A DNA stretch of 64,000 nt from Mesonia profundi (GCF_031085155.1 NZ_JAVHUL010000011.1:18350-82349); one strand, 5' to 3'. Counted from the stretch's first letter, positions 44,838-53,724 are shown. The notes: generated by a model not told the origin, from the sequence alone. Translations and numbers: made by a program.

Positions 44838-44869
44838 TTATTAACAATTGACTAAAGTTATTAACAATT
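44838..44869 (+). promoter_or_regulatory. Direct repeats upstream of the HU promoter
   Basis: TTATTAACAATT occurs at 44838-44849 and 44858-44869, 20 bp apart (two helical turns), 24 bases before the -33 box. The first nine bases resemble a DnaA box (TTATnCACA) with two changes, but two sites on one helix face fit a transcription-factor operator better. Confidence 0.45.
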
Positions 44870-44892
44870 ATAGGTATTTAGCCTGCTATTAC

Positions 44893-44922
44893 TTGTATGG
44901 CAACGAAAAGCGTATAAATTTG
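44893..44922 (+). promoter_or_regulatory. Promoter of the HU gene
   Basis: -33 TTG (44893-44895), 19-bp spacer, -7 TAAATTTG (44915-44922). The leader to the ATG at 44974 would be about 45 bases. Confidence 0.7.
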
Positions 44923-44973
44923 TAGAGAGAATTTAATAGATGTTTAACCAACAATTAGTTTAAAACAAAAATT

Positions 44974-45246
44974 ATGAACAAAACAAATTTAATTGATTCA
45001 ATGGCAGAAGATGCTGGAATTTCAAAAGCAGCTGCTAAAAAAGCATTAGAATCTTTCTTAGAAAACGTAGAAGGTTCTTTGAAGAAAGGAGATAGAGTAT
45101 CTCTTGTAGGATTTGGTTCTTGGTCAGTTACTAGAAGAGCTGCTCGTGAAGGAAGAAATCCACAAACAGGAAAGACTATCAAAATTGCTGCAAAAAATGT
45201 AGTTAAATTTAAAGCTGGTTCAGATTTACAGAAGTCTGTTAACTAA
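44974..45246 (+). CDS. hup: HU-family nucleoid protein
   Basis: 90 aa, the usual length. Bends and compacts DNA as a dimer. The signature S-L-V-G-F-G-S-W-S-V with R-x-G-R-N-P-Q-T-G-K-T-I-x-I-x-A, where the G-R-N-P-x-T-G-x loop forms the DNA-inserting arms, is intact. Strong promoter and terminator fit high expression. Confidence 0.96.
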   Translation: MNKTNLIDSMAEDAGISKAAAKKALESFLENVEGSLKKGDRVSLVGFGSWSVTRRAAREGRNPQTGKTIKIAAKNVVKFKAGSDLQKSVN

Positions 45247-45267
45247 GAGATCTTTATAGAAAATATT

Positions 45268-45298
45268 AAAAAGACCCTTCTTTAGGGTCTTTTTTTTA
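45268..45298 (+). terminator. Terminator of the HU gene
   Basis: AAAAAGACCCT pairs with AGGGTCTTTTT around a 5-base loop, followed by more T. Confidence 0.85.
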
Positions 45299-45355
45299 TC
45301 AAAGATTTTGTTCTTTTAAAATTTTTAATTTAGTTTTAGGTAAATAAATATACTT

Positions 45356-45916
45356 TTGGAAGCATTAAAACCAAAAAAAGGCATCTTAATGGCCGCAGAA
45401 CCCTCTATTACAGGAGACCTCTCCTTTAATCGTTCTGTCATATTATTAGCAGATCATAGTGAGGAAGGCTCTATTGGTTTTATCCTTAACAAAGTTTTAG
45501 ACCATAACCTTAGCGAACTCATCCCAGGTATTAAAAAAGATTTTCTAGTGTATTACGGCGGTCCCGTAGAGCAAGACAATCTATATTTTATCCACAAAGT
45601 CCCTAGTTTAATTCCAGATAGTATAGAAATTGCCGAAGGTATTTATTGGGGAGGAAATTTTGAAGCCGTTAAAAAGCTCATCCAAAATAATCTAATCACC
45701 GATAAGGAAATTAAATTCTTTTTAGGATACTCCGGTTGGGATTTGAACCAACTCGAAGAAGAGTTACACGCTAAAGCTTGGATCTTGATCAATGAATATG
45801 CTCAAGAAGAGATCTTAGAAAAAAACTACCATAACTTCTGGAAAGAGAAATTAGATGAATTAGGCGGAGAATACCTCATTTGGTCTAATGCGCCAGAAAA
45901 TCCTAGTTACAACTAG
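45356..45916 (+). CDS. YqgE/AlgH-family protein
   Basis: 186 aa. TTG start at 45356; the family's conserved opening K-P-K-K-G-x-L-M-x-A-E-P is upstream of the first ATG (45389), so the TTG is preferred. Blocks N-R-S-V-I-L-L-A-D-H and G-S-I-G-F-I-L-N-K and Y-G-G-P-V-E-Q match the family. It is a small mixed alpha/beta protein of unknown activity. Convergent with the aminotransferase gene, 4-base overlap. Confidence 0.9.
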   Translation: MEALKPKKGILMAAEPSITGDLSFNRSVILLADHSEEGSIGFILNKVLDHNLSELIPGIKKDFLVYYGGPVEQDNLYFIHKVPSLIPDSIEIAEGIYWGGNFEAVKKLIQNNLITDKEIKFFLGYSGWDLNQLEEELHAKAWILINEYAQEEILEKNYHNFWKEKLDELGGEYLIWSNAPENPSYN

Positions 45917-46758
45917 CCCAAACGCGCTTGCGTATTTAATTTTGCCCGTAGATTATTCGCCGTCGCAAAATCATAGCTTTTCTTCCTATACTTTGTTATC
46001 GATTGAATGCCCATAATGCTATTAGTCACAAAAAGCTCGTCTGCTTTTTGAAGTTCAAACGGAGAAATACTCTCTTCTTTTAAATCGAAGTCTTCCAGTT
46101 TACCAATAATTTTAATTAAGTTTTTTCTTATAATTCCGTTAAGGCAACCATCAGATAATGGCGGAGTTTTAATACTATTCCCTTTTACCAAGAAAATATT
46201 TCCGTTAAGGGCTTCTAAAACCGACTTCTTCTCATTGAGCAATAAGCAGTTCTCGTAGTCATTTTCTTCGGCATAAATACTTCCCAACACATTTACAATC
46301 CTATTGTTCGTTTTAAGCGTAGAAAGCAAGCCGCTCGCTACATAATGATCTTTATAAAGCTCTACTTCGTATGCAGATTCATCGTTGATGTAAAAAGGAG
46401 TATCTAAAAGGGAAGTAGAAATCATATAACCTATTTCTCGCTGCTGCGGAAGGTATAATCCTCCAGGAAGACGATGAATATTAATTTTTACCCGCACGGA
46501 TTGCTCTTCAAAACCGTTTTCTTTTACACACGAAAGAATCTCTTCTTCGAGAAACTCTGGCGAGAACGACATAGGAATTTCCATGCGCAAAATACGCATA
46601 GAAGCCATTAAGCGAAAGTAGTGATCTTCCCAAAACATCAATTTGCCATGCACCACTCTTAAGGTTTCAAAAAGAGAATCTCCATAGTGATACCCTCGAT
46701 TGTCTATAGACAAACTCGCGTCCTCTTGCGCTACCATTTTTCCGTTGTAATTGATCAT
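45913..46758 (-). CDS. Class IV aminotransferase (PabC/IlvE-like)
   Basis: 281 aa. R-G-Y-H-Y-G-D-S-L-F-E-T-L-R is the class IV start; the PLP lysine lies in L-S-T-L-K-T-N-N-R-I. The size and D-S-L-F-E-T fit 4-amino-4-deoxychorismate lyase (folate synthesis) as well as D-amino acid or short branched-chain aminotransferases. ilvE is already present at 13780, so the PabC role is favoured but not proved. Confidence 0.8.
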   Translation of the reverse strand: MINYNGKMVAQEDASLSIDNRGYHYGDSLFETLRVVHGKLMFWEDHYFRLMASMRILRMEIPMSFSPEFLEEEILSCVKENGFEEQSVRVKINIHRLPGGLYLPQQREIGYMISTSLLDTPFYINDESAYEVELYKDHYVASGLLSTLKTNNRIVNVLGSIYAEENDYENCLLLNEKKSVLEALNGNIFLVKGNSIKTPPLSDGCLNGIIRKNLIKIIGKLEDFDLKEESISPFELQKADELFVTNSIMGIQSITKYRKKSYDFATANNLRAKLNTQARLG

Positions 46759-46817
46759 AAAAAAAGCTCCAATTTTGTGTAAAATTGGAGCAAATATACT
46801 TTAAATAATATGATTTT

Positions 46818-47216
46818 TTAAACCGAACCTAAGACTTGTTTTAAATCTGAAACCATATTTTCCCATAACATTTTGCCTTCATTAATATCATCTTCACTAT
46901 CCTCGGCATAATCTGTAATCATCAAAGAAACATCTTTGGTAATTTCATCTACTTGTATGCGCATTTCAAAAAAGTAAGCATCTCCTTCTTCCTCATCTTC
47001 CAACCAACGTAATTTGATACGCTCTCCACTTTTCTTACTTACTAATTTAGCACTCTCTTCGCTACCTTCCCAGATAAAATTAAAAACTTCACCTCTTGAG
47101 TTAACATTGTCTGCAAACCACTCACTTAGGCCAGAAGGGGTAGATATATATTGATATAATAATGACGGGGAAACCTGTATTGGAAACTCCATTTCGTATT
47201 TCACTTTTGTACTCAT
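46818..47216 (-). CDS. START-like (SRPBCC) domain protein
   Basis: 132 aa from the ATG at 47216; another ATG at 47240 adds eight residues that the family start (K-x-x-x-E-x-E-F-P-I-Q-x-S-P) makes unlikely. Pattern L-L-Y-Q-Y-I-S-T-P-S-G-L-S-E-W-F-A-D-N-V is that of the flavobacterial START-like domain. Ligand unknown; cytoplasmic. Confidence 0.85.
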   Translation of the reverse strand: MSTKVKYEMEFPIQVSPSLLYQYISTPSGLSEWFADNVNSRGEVFNFIWEGSEESAKLVSKKSGERIKLRWLEDEEEGDAYFFEMRIQVDEITKDVSLMITDYAEDSEDDINEGKMLWENMVSDLKQVLGSV

Positions 47217-47300
47217 AACGTATAATTTGTTGAAAGGCAATATATATATTCTTTACCGAATAGGAGCTAAAAATTAATTTATTAATTTTTTTAAAACTTA

Positions 47301-47331
47301 TTTGCTCGAAAGCCAAATAATACTATATTTG
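47301..47331 (+). promoter_or_regulatory. Promoter of tRNA-Met
   Basis: TTTG (47301-47304), 19-bp spacer, TATATTTG (47324-47331); the tRNA starts 12 bases later. Confidence 0.75.
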
Positions 47332-47342
47332 CACCCGCAAAC

Positions 47343-47416
47343 GGCGAGGTAGCTCAGTTGGTTAGAGCGTCGGATTCATAACTCGGAGGTCCCGGGTTCA
47401 AATCTCGGTCTCGCTA
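47343..47416 (+). tRNA. tRNA-Met (anticodon CAT)
   Basis: 74 nt. The acceptor GGCGAGG pairs with TCTCGCT (two G-U pairs). The D arm is GCTC/GAGC, the anticodon loop TTCATAA has CAT at its centre, and the T arm is CCGGG/CTCGG with TTCAAAT. The anticodon stem is imperfect (one A-C pair). CCA is not encoded. CAT could also be read by a lysidine-modified tRNA-Ile, but the identity elements favour elongator Met. A terminator follows directly. Confidence 0.9.
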
Positions 47417-47417
47417 C

Positions 47418-47448
47418 AAAAAACCACTCTTTTTAGAGTGGTTTTTTT
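47418..47448 (+). terminator. Terminator of tRNA-Met
   Basis: AAAAAACCACTCT pairs with AGAGTGGTTTTTT around a 4-base T loop. The stretch from here to 47705 is AT-rich and I see no gene in it. Confidence 0.85.
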
Positions 47449-47705
47449 ATGCTTAACACTAAGGCTAATCTCTTAGAGATACACGTTTTACAAATTCTTA
47501 AATTTTAGATAGGATTTTATATTCATTCTATATAGCTTTACTAACTGTTAACATAATTTCAGTATAATTATTAGATAGATTGCTAAATCTTAATATCGTA
47601 AAAAAGAAAAAGAAGAAAGTTTTATGTAAAAGCAGTTAAGACTTAAATCATTGTTACCTATTTATTAAAATATTTCAAAACAGAAAAAAAGTTAATTTTT
47701 CAGGC

Positions 47706-47897
47706 ATGAAAATTGAAAAGAGAAAAAAGGAGAGTATATTTAATCTAAATGATATTCAAATAATTTGTTTTATGGAAATACTTAATAATAAGTAAACTTT
47801 TAATAAAGTCCATAATCTTAAAAAAATTGAAGAATTATGCTTTGAGGTTATTGAAAAACTTCAAAAGAAATTAATAAAGAGTAATTATAATGTTTAA
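47706..47897 (+). pseudogene. Small ORF coupled to the 250-aa gene, interrupted by an in-frame stop
   Basis: From the ATG at 47706 the frame reads 29 codons to a TAA at 47793-47795. The same frame then stays open for a further 33 codons (T-F-N-K-V-H-N-L-K-K-I-E-E-L-C-F-E-V-I-E-K-L) and ends with a TAA at 47895-47897 whose last base is the A of the next gene's ATG. The perfect TAATG junction argues that a roughly 63-aa helical protein once existed and was translated together with the 250-aa gene. The internal TAA is either a nonsense mutation or, less likely, the second part is translated separately. No family recognised. Confidence 0.5.
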
Positions 47898-48649
47898 TGA
47901 ATAAAAAAGATATTAGTAAAATAATTGAATCAACGCTTATATCTGTCGCTTCAAGTTTTCCAGTAGCTGCATCTTTAGCAACTGGTTGGTCTGAATATAA
48001 AAACCATCAACAATCTTTGAGAATAAAAGACCTTCTTGAAAGATATGTTAAAAACCTACAAAAGTTTAAAAATCAAGTAGATGAAGAGTACCTTAAAAAG
48101 GAAGAAGCTAAAAAATTAATAGAACAAACAGTTGAGAAAGGAAAGGATGAAGTTAAGAGTGAAAAAAGGAAATTACTATCAGATTTTTTATTTTTCTCTT
48201 CAACGAAAAGTCTTTCGAAAGATAATGATAAAGAAATGATATTATATACAATTGATAAAATTAGTTTACTACAGGCAAGCCTGTTGTTGTCAATTACTAA
48301 ATATTTATCGTCTGGTTATGGTAAAGAGAATATTTTAATGGGAAGTGATTATTATTACTCTAAGGCTAAAGATGAGTTTTGTTATCAACCGGAATGGTAT
48401 ATAGTTCACTCTTACACAAATAAAAAACAACACGAAAAATCCCATATTGAAGCATGTTTAGATTATTTAGTTTCAATTGGTGTAATTGAAACAGCCAGTT
48501 CACGTGGGTTTACAACTGTTTGGGATAAAAAAGGTATAAAAGGATACAGACCTACGAAATTAGGCTTAAAAACTTTGGAATATCTCGGTTATGGATTAGA
48601 TAAATTACCGGATTTAGATAAATCAGATAAACTTTGGTATTTATCTTAA
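47897..48649 (+). CDS. Unrecognised accessory protein with coiled-coil and winged-helix-like parts
   Basis: 250 aa, AT-rich. The N-terminus (about 5-30) is mildly hydrophobic, with S-F-P-V-A-A-S-L-A-T-G-W-S-E-Y. It is followed by a long charged helix (35-95, Lys/Glu-rich). Around residues 185-235 is a segment of the order E-A-C-L-D-Y-L-V-S-I-G-V-I-E-T and later G-Y-R-P-T-K-L-G-L-K-T-L-E-Y-L-G, which reads like a winged helix. I do not recognise the family. It sits alone between tRNA-Met and hisS with a coupled small ORF before it, an arrangement typical of small accessory or defence/toxin-type insertions; this is inference. Confidence 0.6.
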   Translation: MNKKDISKIIESTLISVASSFPVAASLATGWSEYKNHQQSLRIKDLLERYVKNLQKFKNQVDEEYLKKEEAKKLIEQTVEKGKDEVKSEKRKLLSDFLFFSSTKSLSKDNDKEMILYTIDKISLLQASLLLSITKYLSSGYGKENILMGSDYYYSKAKDEFCYQPEWYIVHSYTNKKQHEKSHIEACLDYLVSIGVIETASSRGFTTVWDKKGIKGYRPTKLGLKTLEYLGYGLDKLPDLDKSDKLWYLS

Positions 48650-48942
48650 CTTATAAGTGAATAAATGTGAAACTAAAGAAGAGTTTTATTTAAATGTAAA
48701 TAGTACCGTTGACAATTTAAATCACAAATAAAATGCAAAATTTGTTGTTAATTTAAGGAGTTTGAGTGCTTTTTTTTGACAAGTGTATTGAAATACCCAT
48801 CTTTTAGCTTCGATACGACTTTCTTTCGAAAATCACTCAATCCACTTAAATCCTTTTTTCTTCAAAATTGATTGCTCTACAACTTCAGAAAACAACCTCT
48901 TTTAATCACTTAAAAGACCACAGAACCGCGAACTATCATCCC
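48650..48942. other. Non-coding AT-rich stretch between the 250-aa gene and the hisS terminator
   Basis: No ORF with gene-like features on either strand and no repeat of the tRNA-Met 3' end. I see nothing else here that I can support. Confidence 0.5.
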
Positions 48943-48945
48943 ATC

Positions 48946-48976
48946 AAAAAAGCCGAACAACTTGCTCGACTTTTTT
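48946..48976 (-). terminator. Terminator of hisS
   Basis: On the minus strand AAAAAAGTCGA pairs with TCGGCTTTTTT (one G-U pair), loop of 9, T-run after. Confidence 0.65.
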
Positions 48977-48999
48977 GACGCGGAAATTTTAGAGATAAA

Positions 49000-50370
49000 C
49001 TAGCTTATCGTTTTTATCATTTCTTGTAAAGAAACGCTGGACTGCTCTCCGGTTTTCATATTTTTTAAGGTGTATTTTTCCTCTTCCATCTCTTTGGTGC
49101 CTGCCAATACGACAAACGAAATATTGCGTTTGTTGGCGTGGTTCATTTGCTTCTTCATTTTGGCTGCATCGGGATACATTTCGGCGGCGATGTGTTGAGT
49201 TCTTAATTCTTTCACCGCTTTCATCGCGTACAAGGCTTCTTTTTCTCCGAAGTTGATAAAGATTACTTGGGTATTCGCTTCCGCGGAAGCGGGAAATAAA
49301 CCAAGTTCTTCTAACACCAAATAAATTCGATCCAAACCAAACGAGATCCCAACCCCACTCATATTTTTAAGTCCGAAAATGCCAGTGAGATCATCATAAC
49401 GACCTCCGCCACCTATAGACCCCATCTTCACTTTCTCTGGCGCAGCTACTTCAAAAATAGCTCCCGTGTAGTAATTAAGTCCGCGTGCTAAAGTTACATC
49501 CAAATCTAATTTGGCGGTTTCTAACGGCATAGCTTCAAGGGCACGTTGTATAAACTGAAGTTCTTCAATTCCTTTTTTTCCTTCTTCAGACTCCGCTAAA
49601 ATCTCTTTTAAACCTTGAATTTTAGTTGAGAAATCTCCGGTGAGAGAAAATATAGGTTGTATGGTTTTTATCGCTTCCGCGGAAATACCTTTTTCCTGCA
49701 TTTCTTTAATCACGCCCTCTTCTCCTATTTTATCGAGCTTATCTAAAGCCACCGTGAAATCGATAAGTTTATCGCTTTCTCCAATCACTTCGGCAAAACC
49801 AGAAAGAATTTTTCTATTGTTAATTTTTAGAGTCACGCCTTCCAAGCCTAAAGCGGTAAATACGGCATCATAAAGCTGAACAAATTCTACTTCTTGCCAA
49901 AGGCTATCGCTACCCACCACATCTGCATCGCATTGGTAGAATTCTCTAAACCTTCCTTTTTGAGGCCTATCGGCACGCCAAACCGGCTGAATTTGATAGC
50001 GTTTGAACGGAAATTCAATTTCGTTTTGATGCTGCACCACATAACGCGCAAAAGGAACGGTAAGGTCGTAACGCAAAGCTTTTTCTGAAATTTGCGTAGT
50101 GATCTTTTGGCTATTTTTTTCCGCGAAAGCGTGATCATCTACTTTCTTTAAAAAATCTCCACTATTTAAGATTTTAAAAATAAGTCGGTCGCCTTCTTCG
50201 CCGTACTTCCCCATCAAGGTATCTGAGTTTTCAAAACTGGGGGTTTCTATAGGTTGAAAGCCAAATTTTTGAAACTGATGTTTGATGGTAGAGAAAATAT
50301 AATTTCTTTTACTAACTTCTGCAGGAGAAAAATCTCTTGTTCCTTTAGGTATTGTGGGTTTTTGTGCCAT
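49000..50370 (-). CDS. hisS: Histidyl-tRNA synthetase
   Basis: 456 aa from the ATG at 50370 (six more residues if 50388 is used). Class II synthetase: motif 1 near the start (K-G-T-R-D-F-S-P), motif 2 in [10 protein letters not shown], the His-specific [14 protein letters not shown] loop and motif 3 G-I-S-F-G-L-D-R. The C-terminal anticodon-binding domain is complete. Three copies of the dispersed palindrome lie within the gene (49276, 49672 and 50116), encoding A-S-A-E-A, I-S-A-E-A and F-A-E-K, apparently in loops. Confidence 0.95.
   Translation of the reverse strand: MAQKPTIPKGTRDFSPAEVSKRNYIFSTIKHQFQKFGFQPIETPSFENSDTLMGKYGEEGDRLIFKILNSGDFLKKVDDHAFAEKNSQKITTQISEKALRYDLTVPFARYVVQHQNEIEFPFKRYQIQPVWRADRPQKGRFREFYQCDADVVGSDSLWQEVEFVQLYDAVFTALGLEGVTLKINNRKILSGFAEVIGESDKLIDFTVALDKLDKIGEEGVIKEMQEKGISAEAIKTIQPIFSLTGDFSTKIQGLKEILAESEEGKKGIEELQFIQRALEAMPLETAKLDLDVTLARGLNYYTGAIFEVAAPEKVKMGSIGGGGRYDDLTGIFGLKNMSGVGISFGLDRIYLVLEELGLFPASAEANTQVIFINFGEKEALYAMKAVKELRTQHIAAEMYPDAAKMKKQMNHANKRNISFVVLAGTKEMEEEKYTLKNMKTGEQSSVSLQEMIKTIS
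49276..49291. repeat. Dispersed palindrome copy inside hisS
   Basis: CGCTTCCGCGGAAGCG, perfect 16-bp palindrome, in frame with hisS. Near-copies are at 49672-49686 and 50116-50131 in the same gene. Confidence 0.75.
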
Positions 50371-50469
50371 ATCAAAATTTAAAGTCACAAAGATAATTAA
50401 ACAAAAGAGAAATTATAAGTAACTTTTAGCCCTTAAGCTCGTCTTATTAACAACGCTTAACACAAACGC

Positions 50470-51711
50470 ATGTTTTCACTCTTCAAAGAAAATATAAGAA
50501 TCGCTCTAGACAGCATAAGAACCCAGCTGCTTAGAACTATTTTAACGGTATTGATTATCGCTATTGGGATTACCGCATTGGTTGGGATTTTAAGTGCCGT
50601 CAATGCCTTAGAAAACACGATTACCAGTGATTTTGCCTCGATGGGCGCCAATACGTTTAACCTGCAACGCTATGATTTTACGGTGCAAACCAGAGGTAGC
50701 GGAGAGGTGCAAAAAGTGAATCCTGTGATTACCTATCGCGATGCCAAAGAGTTTAAAGAAAACTTTATTTATCCCAATACAGATACTTCCATTTCTTTTT
50801 CTGGAACCTCCGCAGCCGAAATAAAATATGGAAAAGAAAAAACAGATCCCGAAGTAAGCGTTTTGGGCGTAAATGAATTTTTTCTAACCAACTCCGGACT
50901 AGAAGTCGAAACTGGAAGAGATTTCTCTTACTTTGATATTGAAAATAACGCAAACGTTTGCGTAATAGGTTCTGATTTTAAAGACGGAATTTTTAAAAAC
51001 ATAGATCCTATCAATAAAACCATCAGCGTTCGTGGCGCTAAATTTAAAGTAATTGGCGTTCTGGAAAGCAAGGGTTCTACCTTTGGAAACAATCAAGATT
51101 TACGGGTGTTAATCCCCATTCAGAAAGCGCGGACTTTATTTAACCTCGCCAATACCAATTACAACATCAGTGTAAAAGTAGCCGATAAAGAGATGCTGGA
51201 AGGTGCGCAAGATGAGGCGATCATTAGCTTTAGAAAGATACGAAAGTTAAAGCCTAGAGAAGAGAATAACTTTGGGATGGAGCGTAGCGACAGCTTATTA
51301 AATGAGATTTTTAAAATTATGGGCTACTTAGATGTGGCCGCGTGGATTATTTCTATCATCACTATTTTGGGCTCTTCCATTGCCTTGATGAATATTATGC
51401 TGGTTTCAGTAACCGAAAGAACCCGAGAAATTGGAGTAAGAAAAGCTTTAGGTGCCAAAAAGAACACCATTGCTTTTCAGTTTTTTAGCGAAACTATTAT
51501 TATTGGACAGCTAGGCGGAATTCTAGGAATTCTCTTAGGTATGCTTGTAGGCTACGTGGTGGCGGTGAGCGCCGATTTTGTTTTTAGCATTCCGTGGGGA
51601 GCAATTATTTCAGCCACGGTAATTTCTTTGGTTATCGCAATTCTTTCGGGTAGTTATCCTGCGCTTAAAGCGGCAAAACAAAACCCGATAGAATCTTTGC
51701 GATACGAGTAG
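50470..51711 (+). CDS. MacB/FtsX-type ABC transporter permease
   Basis: 413 aa. One N-terminal helix (about 20-45), a periplasmic MacB-PCD-type domain, and three C-terminal helices with the FtsX coupling segment V-T-E-R-T-R-E-I-G-V-R-K-A-L-G-A-K-K and the end P-A-L-K-A-A-K-Q-N-P-I-E-S-L-R-Y. These permeases pair with LolD/MacB-type ATPases in lipoprotein release or efflux; no ATPase gene is adjacent. Confidence 0.88.
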   Translation: MFSLFKENIRIALDSIRTQLLRTILTVLIIAIGITALVGILSAVNALENTITSDFASMGANTFNLQRYDFTVQTRGSGEVQKVNPVITYRDAKEFKENFIYPNTDTSISFSGTSAAEIKYGKEKTDPEVSVLGVNEFFLTNSGLEVETGRDFSYFDIENNANVCVIGSDFKDGIFKNIDPINKTISVRGAKFKVIGVLESKGSTFGNNQDLRVLIPIQKARTLFNLANTNYNISVKVADKEMLEGAQDEAIISFRKIRKLKPREENNFGMERSDSLLNEIFKIMGYLDVAAWIISIITILGSSIALMNIMLVSVTERTREIGVRKALGAKKNTIAFQFFSETIIIGQLGGILGILLGMLVGYVVAVSADFVFSIPWGAIISATVISLVIAILSGSYPALKAAKQNPIESLRYE

Positions 51712-51721
51712 TAAAGGCTGA

Positions 51722-52204
51722 TTATTCAACCTCTATCACGCGTTCAAAATACTGAAACAACTCTCCTTTGGTAATATTCGCCCCTTGTTGAATGAGGGCA
51801 AAGATATCTTTGTTTCTATCTTCGGAAATGGCCTTGACGGAATTATAAATCTCTACATCTTCTGTCAATAAATTATCCTGAAGCCAGGCATAGCCTTCTT
51901 TAGTAGCAATATTTATAGCTTCATTATTCACTTTTATTCCTATAAGACGCATTTTTGCCTCCTCAATATGGAATAAAAATAATTGTTGTTTAGAAAGATG
52001 CTCTAAATAGTTGGCTTGGTTAAGCACTCCTTCCCAAACCAAATCGCTAAATACGTCTAGTTCATCTTCGGCTAATTCAGGTTTATCTTTCTTTATTTGT
52101 GTCCACTCCTCTGCCGTAATGGATTGTGAAGCTAAAAAATTGATAAATTCCTCATGCAATTCTTCCAATTGCTCTTTCGTTAATCTTGCGTATTTCATAC
52201 CCAT
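51722..52204 (-). CDS. DUF6495 protein
   Basis: 160 aa. Pattern K-Y-A-R-L-T-K-E-Q-L-E-E-L-H-E-E-F-I-N-F-L-A and W-x-x-I-K-K-D-K-P-E-L-A-E-x-E-L-D-x-F-S-D-L-V-W-E matches DUF6495, a Bacteroidota family of unknown function. The second Met (52198) is the likelier start. Confidence 0.85.
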   Translation of the reverse strand: MGMKYARLTKEQLEELHEEFINFLASQSITAEEWTQIKKDKPELAEDELDVFSDLVWEGVLNQANYLEHLSKQQLFLFHIEEAKMRLIGIKVNNEAINIATKEGYAWLQDNLLTEDVEIYNSVKAISEDRNKDIFALIQQGANITKGELFQYFERVIEVE

Positions 52205-52227
52205 CTAAATCTCTTTAATAAGGAAGC

Positions 52228-53631
52228 TTATGATTCCTGTTTTAATTTGGTAAAATGTTTGTAAAAAAATGGAATGGTTTCAATTCCTTTCAGGTAATTC
52301 CAGATTCCAAAATTCTCATTAGGCGAGTGAATCGCATCGCTATCTAAACCAAAGCCCATTAAGATGGTTTTACTTCCTAGTTCTTTTTCGAACAGAGAAA
52401 CAATAGGAATACTTCCTCCACTTCGCTGCGGAATAGGATCTTTTCCAAAGACTTCGTGATAAGCATCATTGGCAGCTTGATATTCGATTCCAGTAATGGG
52501 AGTTACATACCCCTGACCTCCATGATGTGGCTTTACCTCTACCGTTACTCCGCTTGGAGCGATATTTTCAAAATGAGTTTTAAACAATTCAGTAATTTCT
52601 TTCCAGTCTTGATTAGGCACCAAACGCATAGATATTTTAGCAAATGCTTTACTCGCAATCACCGTTTTAGCTCCTTCTCCTGTGTACCCGCCCCAAATTC
52701 CGTTAACGTCTAAAGTAGGTCGAATAGAATTTCTTTCGTTCGTTGTATAACCTTTTTCTCCGTACACATCGTTTAGGTCTAAAGCTTTTTTATACTTTTC
52801 TAAATCAAACGGAGCTTCCCCCATTTTCGCACGCTCTTCTTTGGTGAGTTCTTCTACTTTGTCATAAAAACCAGGAATCGTAATGTGGTTGTTTTCATCG
52901 GTAAGAGAGGCGATCATTTTAGCCAACACGTTTATCGGGTTAGCTACAGCTCCGCCATATAAGCCAGAGTGCAAATCTCTATTAGGACCTGTTACTTCCA
53001 CCTCAACGTAACTCAATCCGCGTAAGCCTGTCGTAATAGAAGGCACATCTTTAGCAATCATTCCCGTATCGGAAATAAGAATCACATCATTTTTCAACTT
53101 CTCATGATTCCGCTCAATAAACCAACCTAGGTTTTCGCTTCCTACTTCTTCCTCTCCTTCAATCATAAACTTTACATTACACGGCAAATCGTCGTTCTCT
53201 ACCATATATTCTAAAGCTTTCACGTGCATATACATTTGTCCTTTATCGTCACAAGCGCCACGTGCAAAAATAGCACCTTCGGGATGGATGTCGGTTTTCT
53301 TAACCACAGGTTCAAACGGCGGATTGTCCCACAAATCGATAGGATCTGCCGGTTGCACATCATAATGACCGTACACTAAAACGGTTGGCAACTTCTCATC
53401 TATGATTCTTTCTGCGTAAACCACAGGATAACCTGGAGTTTCACAAACCTCGGTATGCGTACATCCTGCGTCTTCCAAACTTTTTCTAATTCCTTCTGCC
53501 ATGCGAATCACGTCTTTTTTATACGCCGGATCTGCACTCACGGAGGGCACTTTTAAAATTTCTATTAATTCGTTTATAAACCTTTTCTGGTTTTTTTCTA
53601 CATAAGCTTTGCTAGAATTCATCTTTCTCAT
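52228..53631 (-). CDS. M20-family metallopeptidase (dipeptidase)
   Basis: 467 aa. Zinc pattern V-Y-G-H-Y-D-V-Q-P, then E-G-E-E-E-V-G-S, D-T-G-M-I and C-terminal H-S-P-N-E fits the M20 dipeptidase family with a lid domain. Typical substrates are short peptides, carnosine-like dipeptides or beta-Ala-x. Cytoplasmic, no signal peptide. DUF6495 lies 24 bases downstream. Confidence 0.9.
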   Translation of the reverse strand: MRKMNSSKAYVEKNQKRFINELIEILKVPSVSADPAYKKDVIRMAEGIRKSLEDAGCTHTEVCETPGYPVVYAERIIDEKLPTVLVYGHYDVQPADPIDLWDNPPFEPVVKKTDIHPEGAIFARGACDDKGQMYMHVKALEYMVENDDLPCNVKFMIEGEEEVGSENLGWFIERNHEKLKNDVILISDTGMIAKDVPSITTGLRGLSYVEVEVTGPNRDLHSGLYGGAVANPINVLAKMIASLTDENNHITIPGFYDKVEELTKEERAKMGEAPFDLEKYKKALDLNDVYGEKGYTTNERNSIRPTLDVNGIWGGYTGEGAKTVIASKAFAKISMRLVPNQDWKEITELFKTHFENIAPSGVTVEVKPHHGGQGYVTPITGIEYQAANDAYHEVFGKDPIPQRSGGSIPIVSLFEKELGSKTILMGFGLDSDAIHSPNENFGIWNYLKGIETIPFFYKHFTKLKQES

Positions 53632-53694
53632 TTTTATTAGATGGTCAAGATAAGAACTACTTCATAAAAAATAAAATTTTTATAAAAGACTTTC

Positions 53695-53724
53695 TTTGAA
53701 AATTGTAATCTTTGTTTATATTTG
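53695..53724 (+). promoter_or_regulatory. Promoter upstream of tRNA-Leu
   Basis: TTTG (53695-53698), 18-bp spacer, TATATTTG (53717-53724). A transcript from here would have about 95 bases before tRNA-Leu, including the tRNA-like remnant. Confidence 0.65.

Noticed and set aside
45351..45358. TACTTTTG promoter-like box before the AlgH/YqgE gene
   Set aside because: It overlaps the chosen TTG start and has no -33 element at the right distance.
48760..48870. Possible decayed coding sequence on the minus strand between the 250-aa gene and hisS
   Set aside because: Short peptide stretches only, with frequent stops in all frames and no recognisable family.
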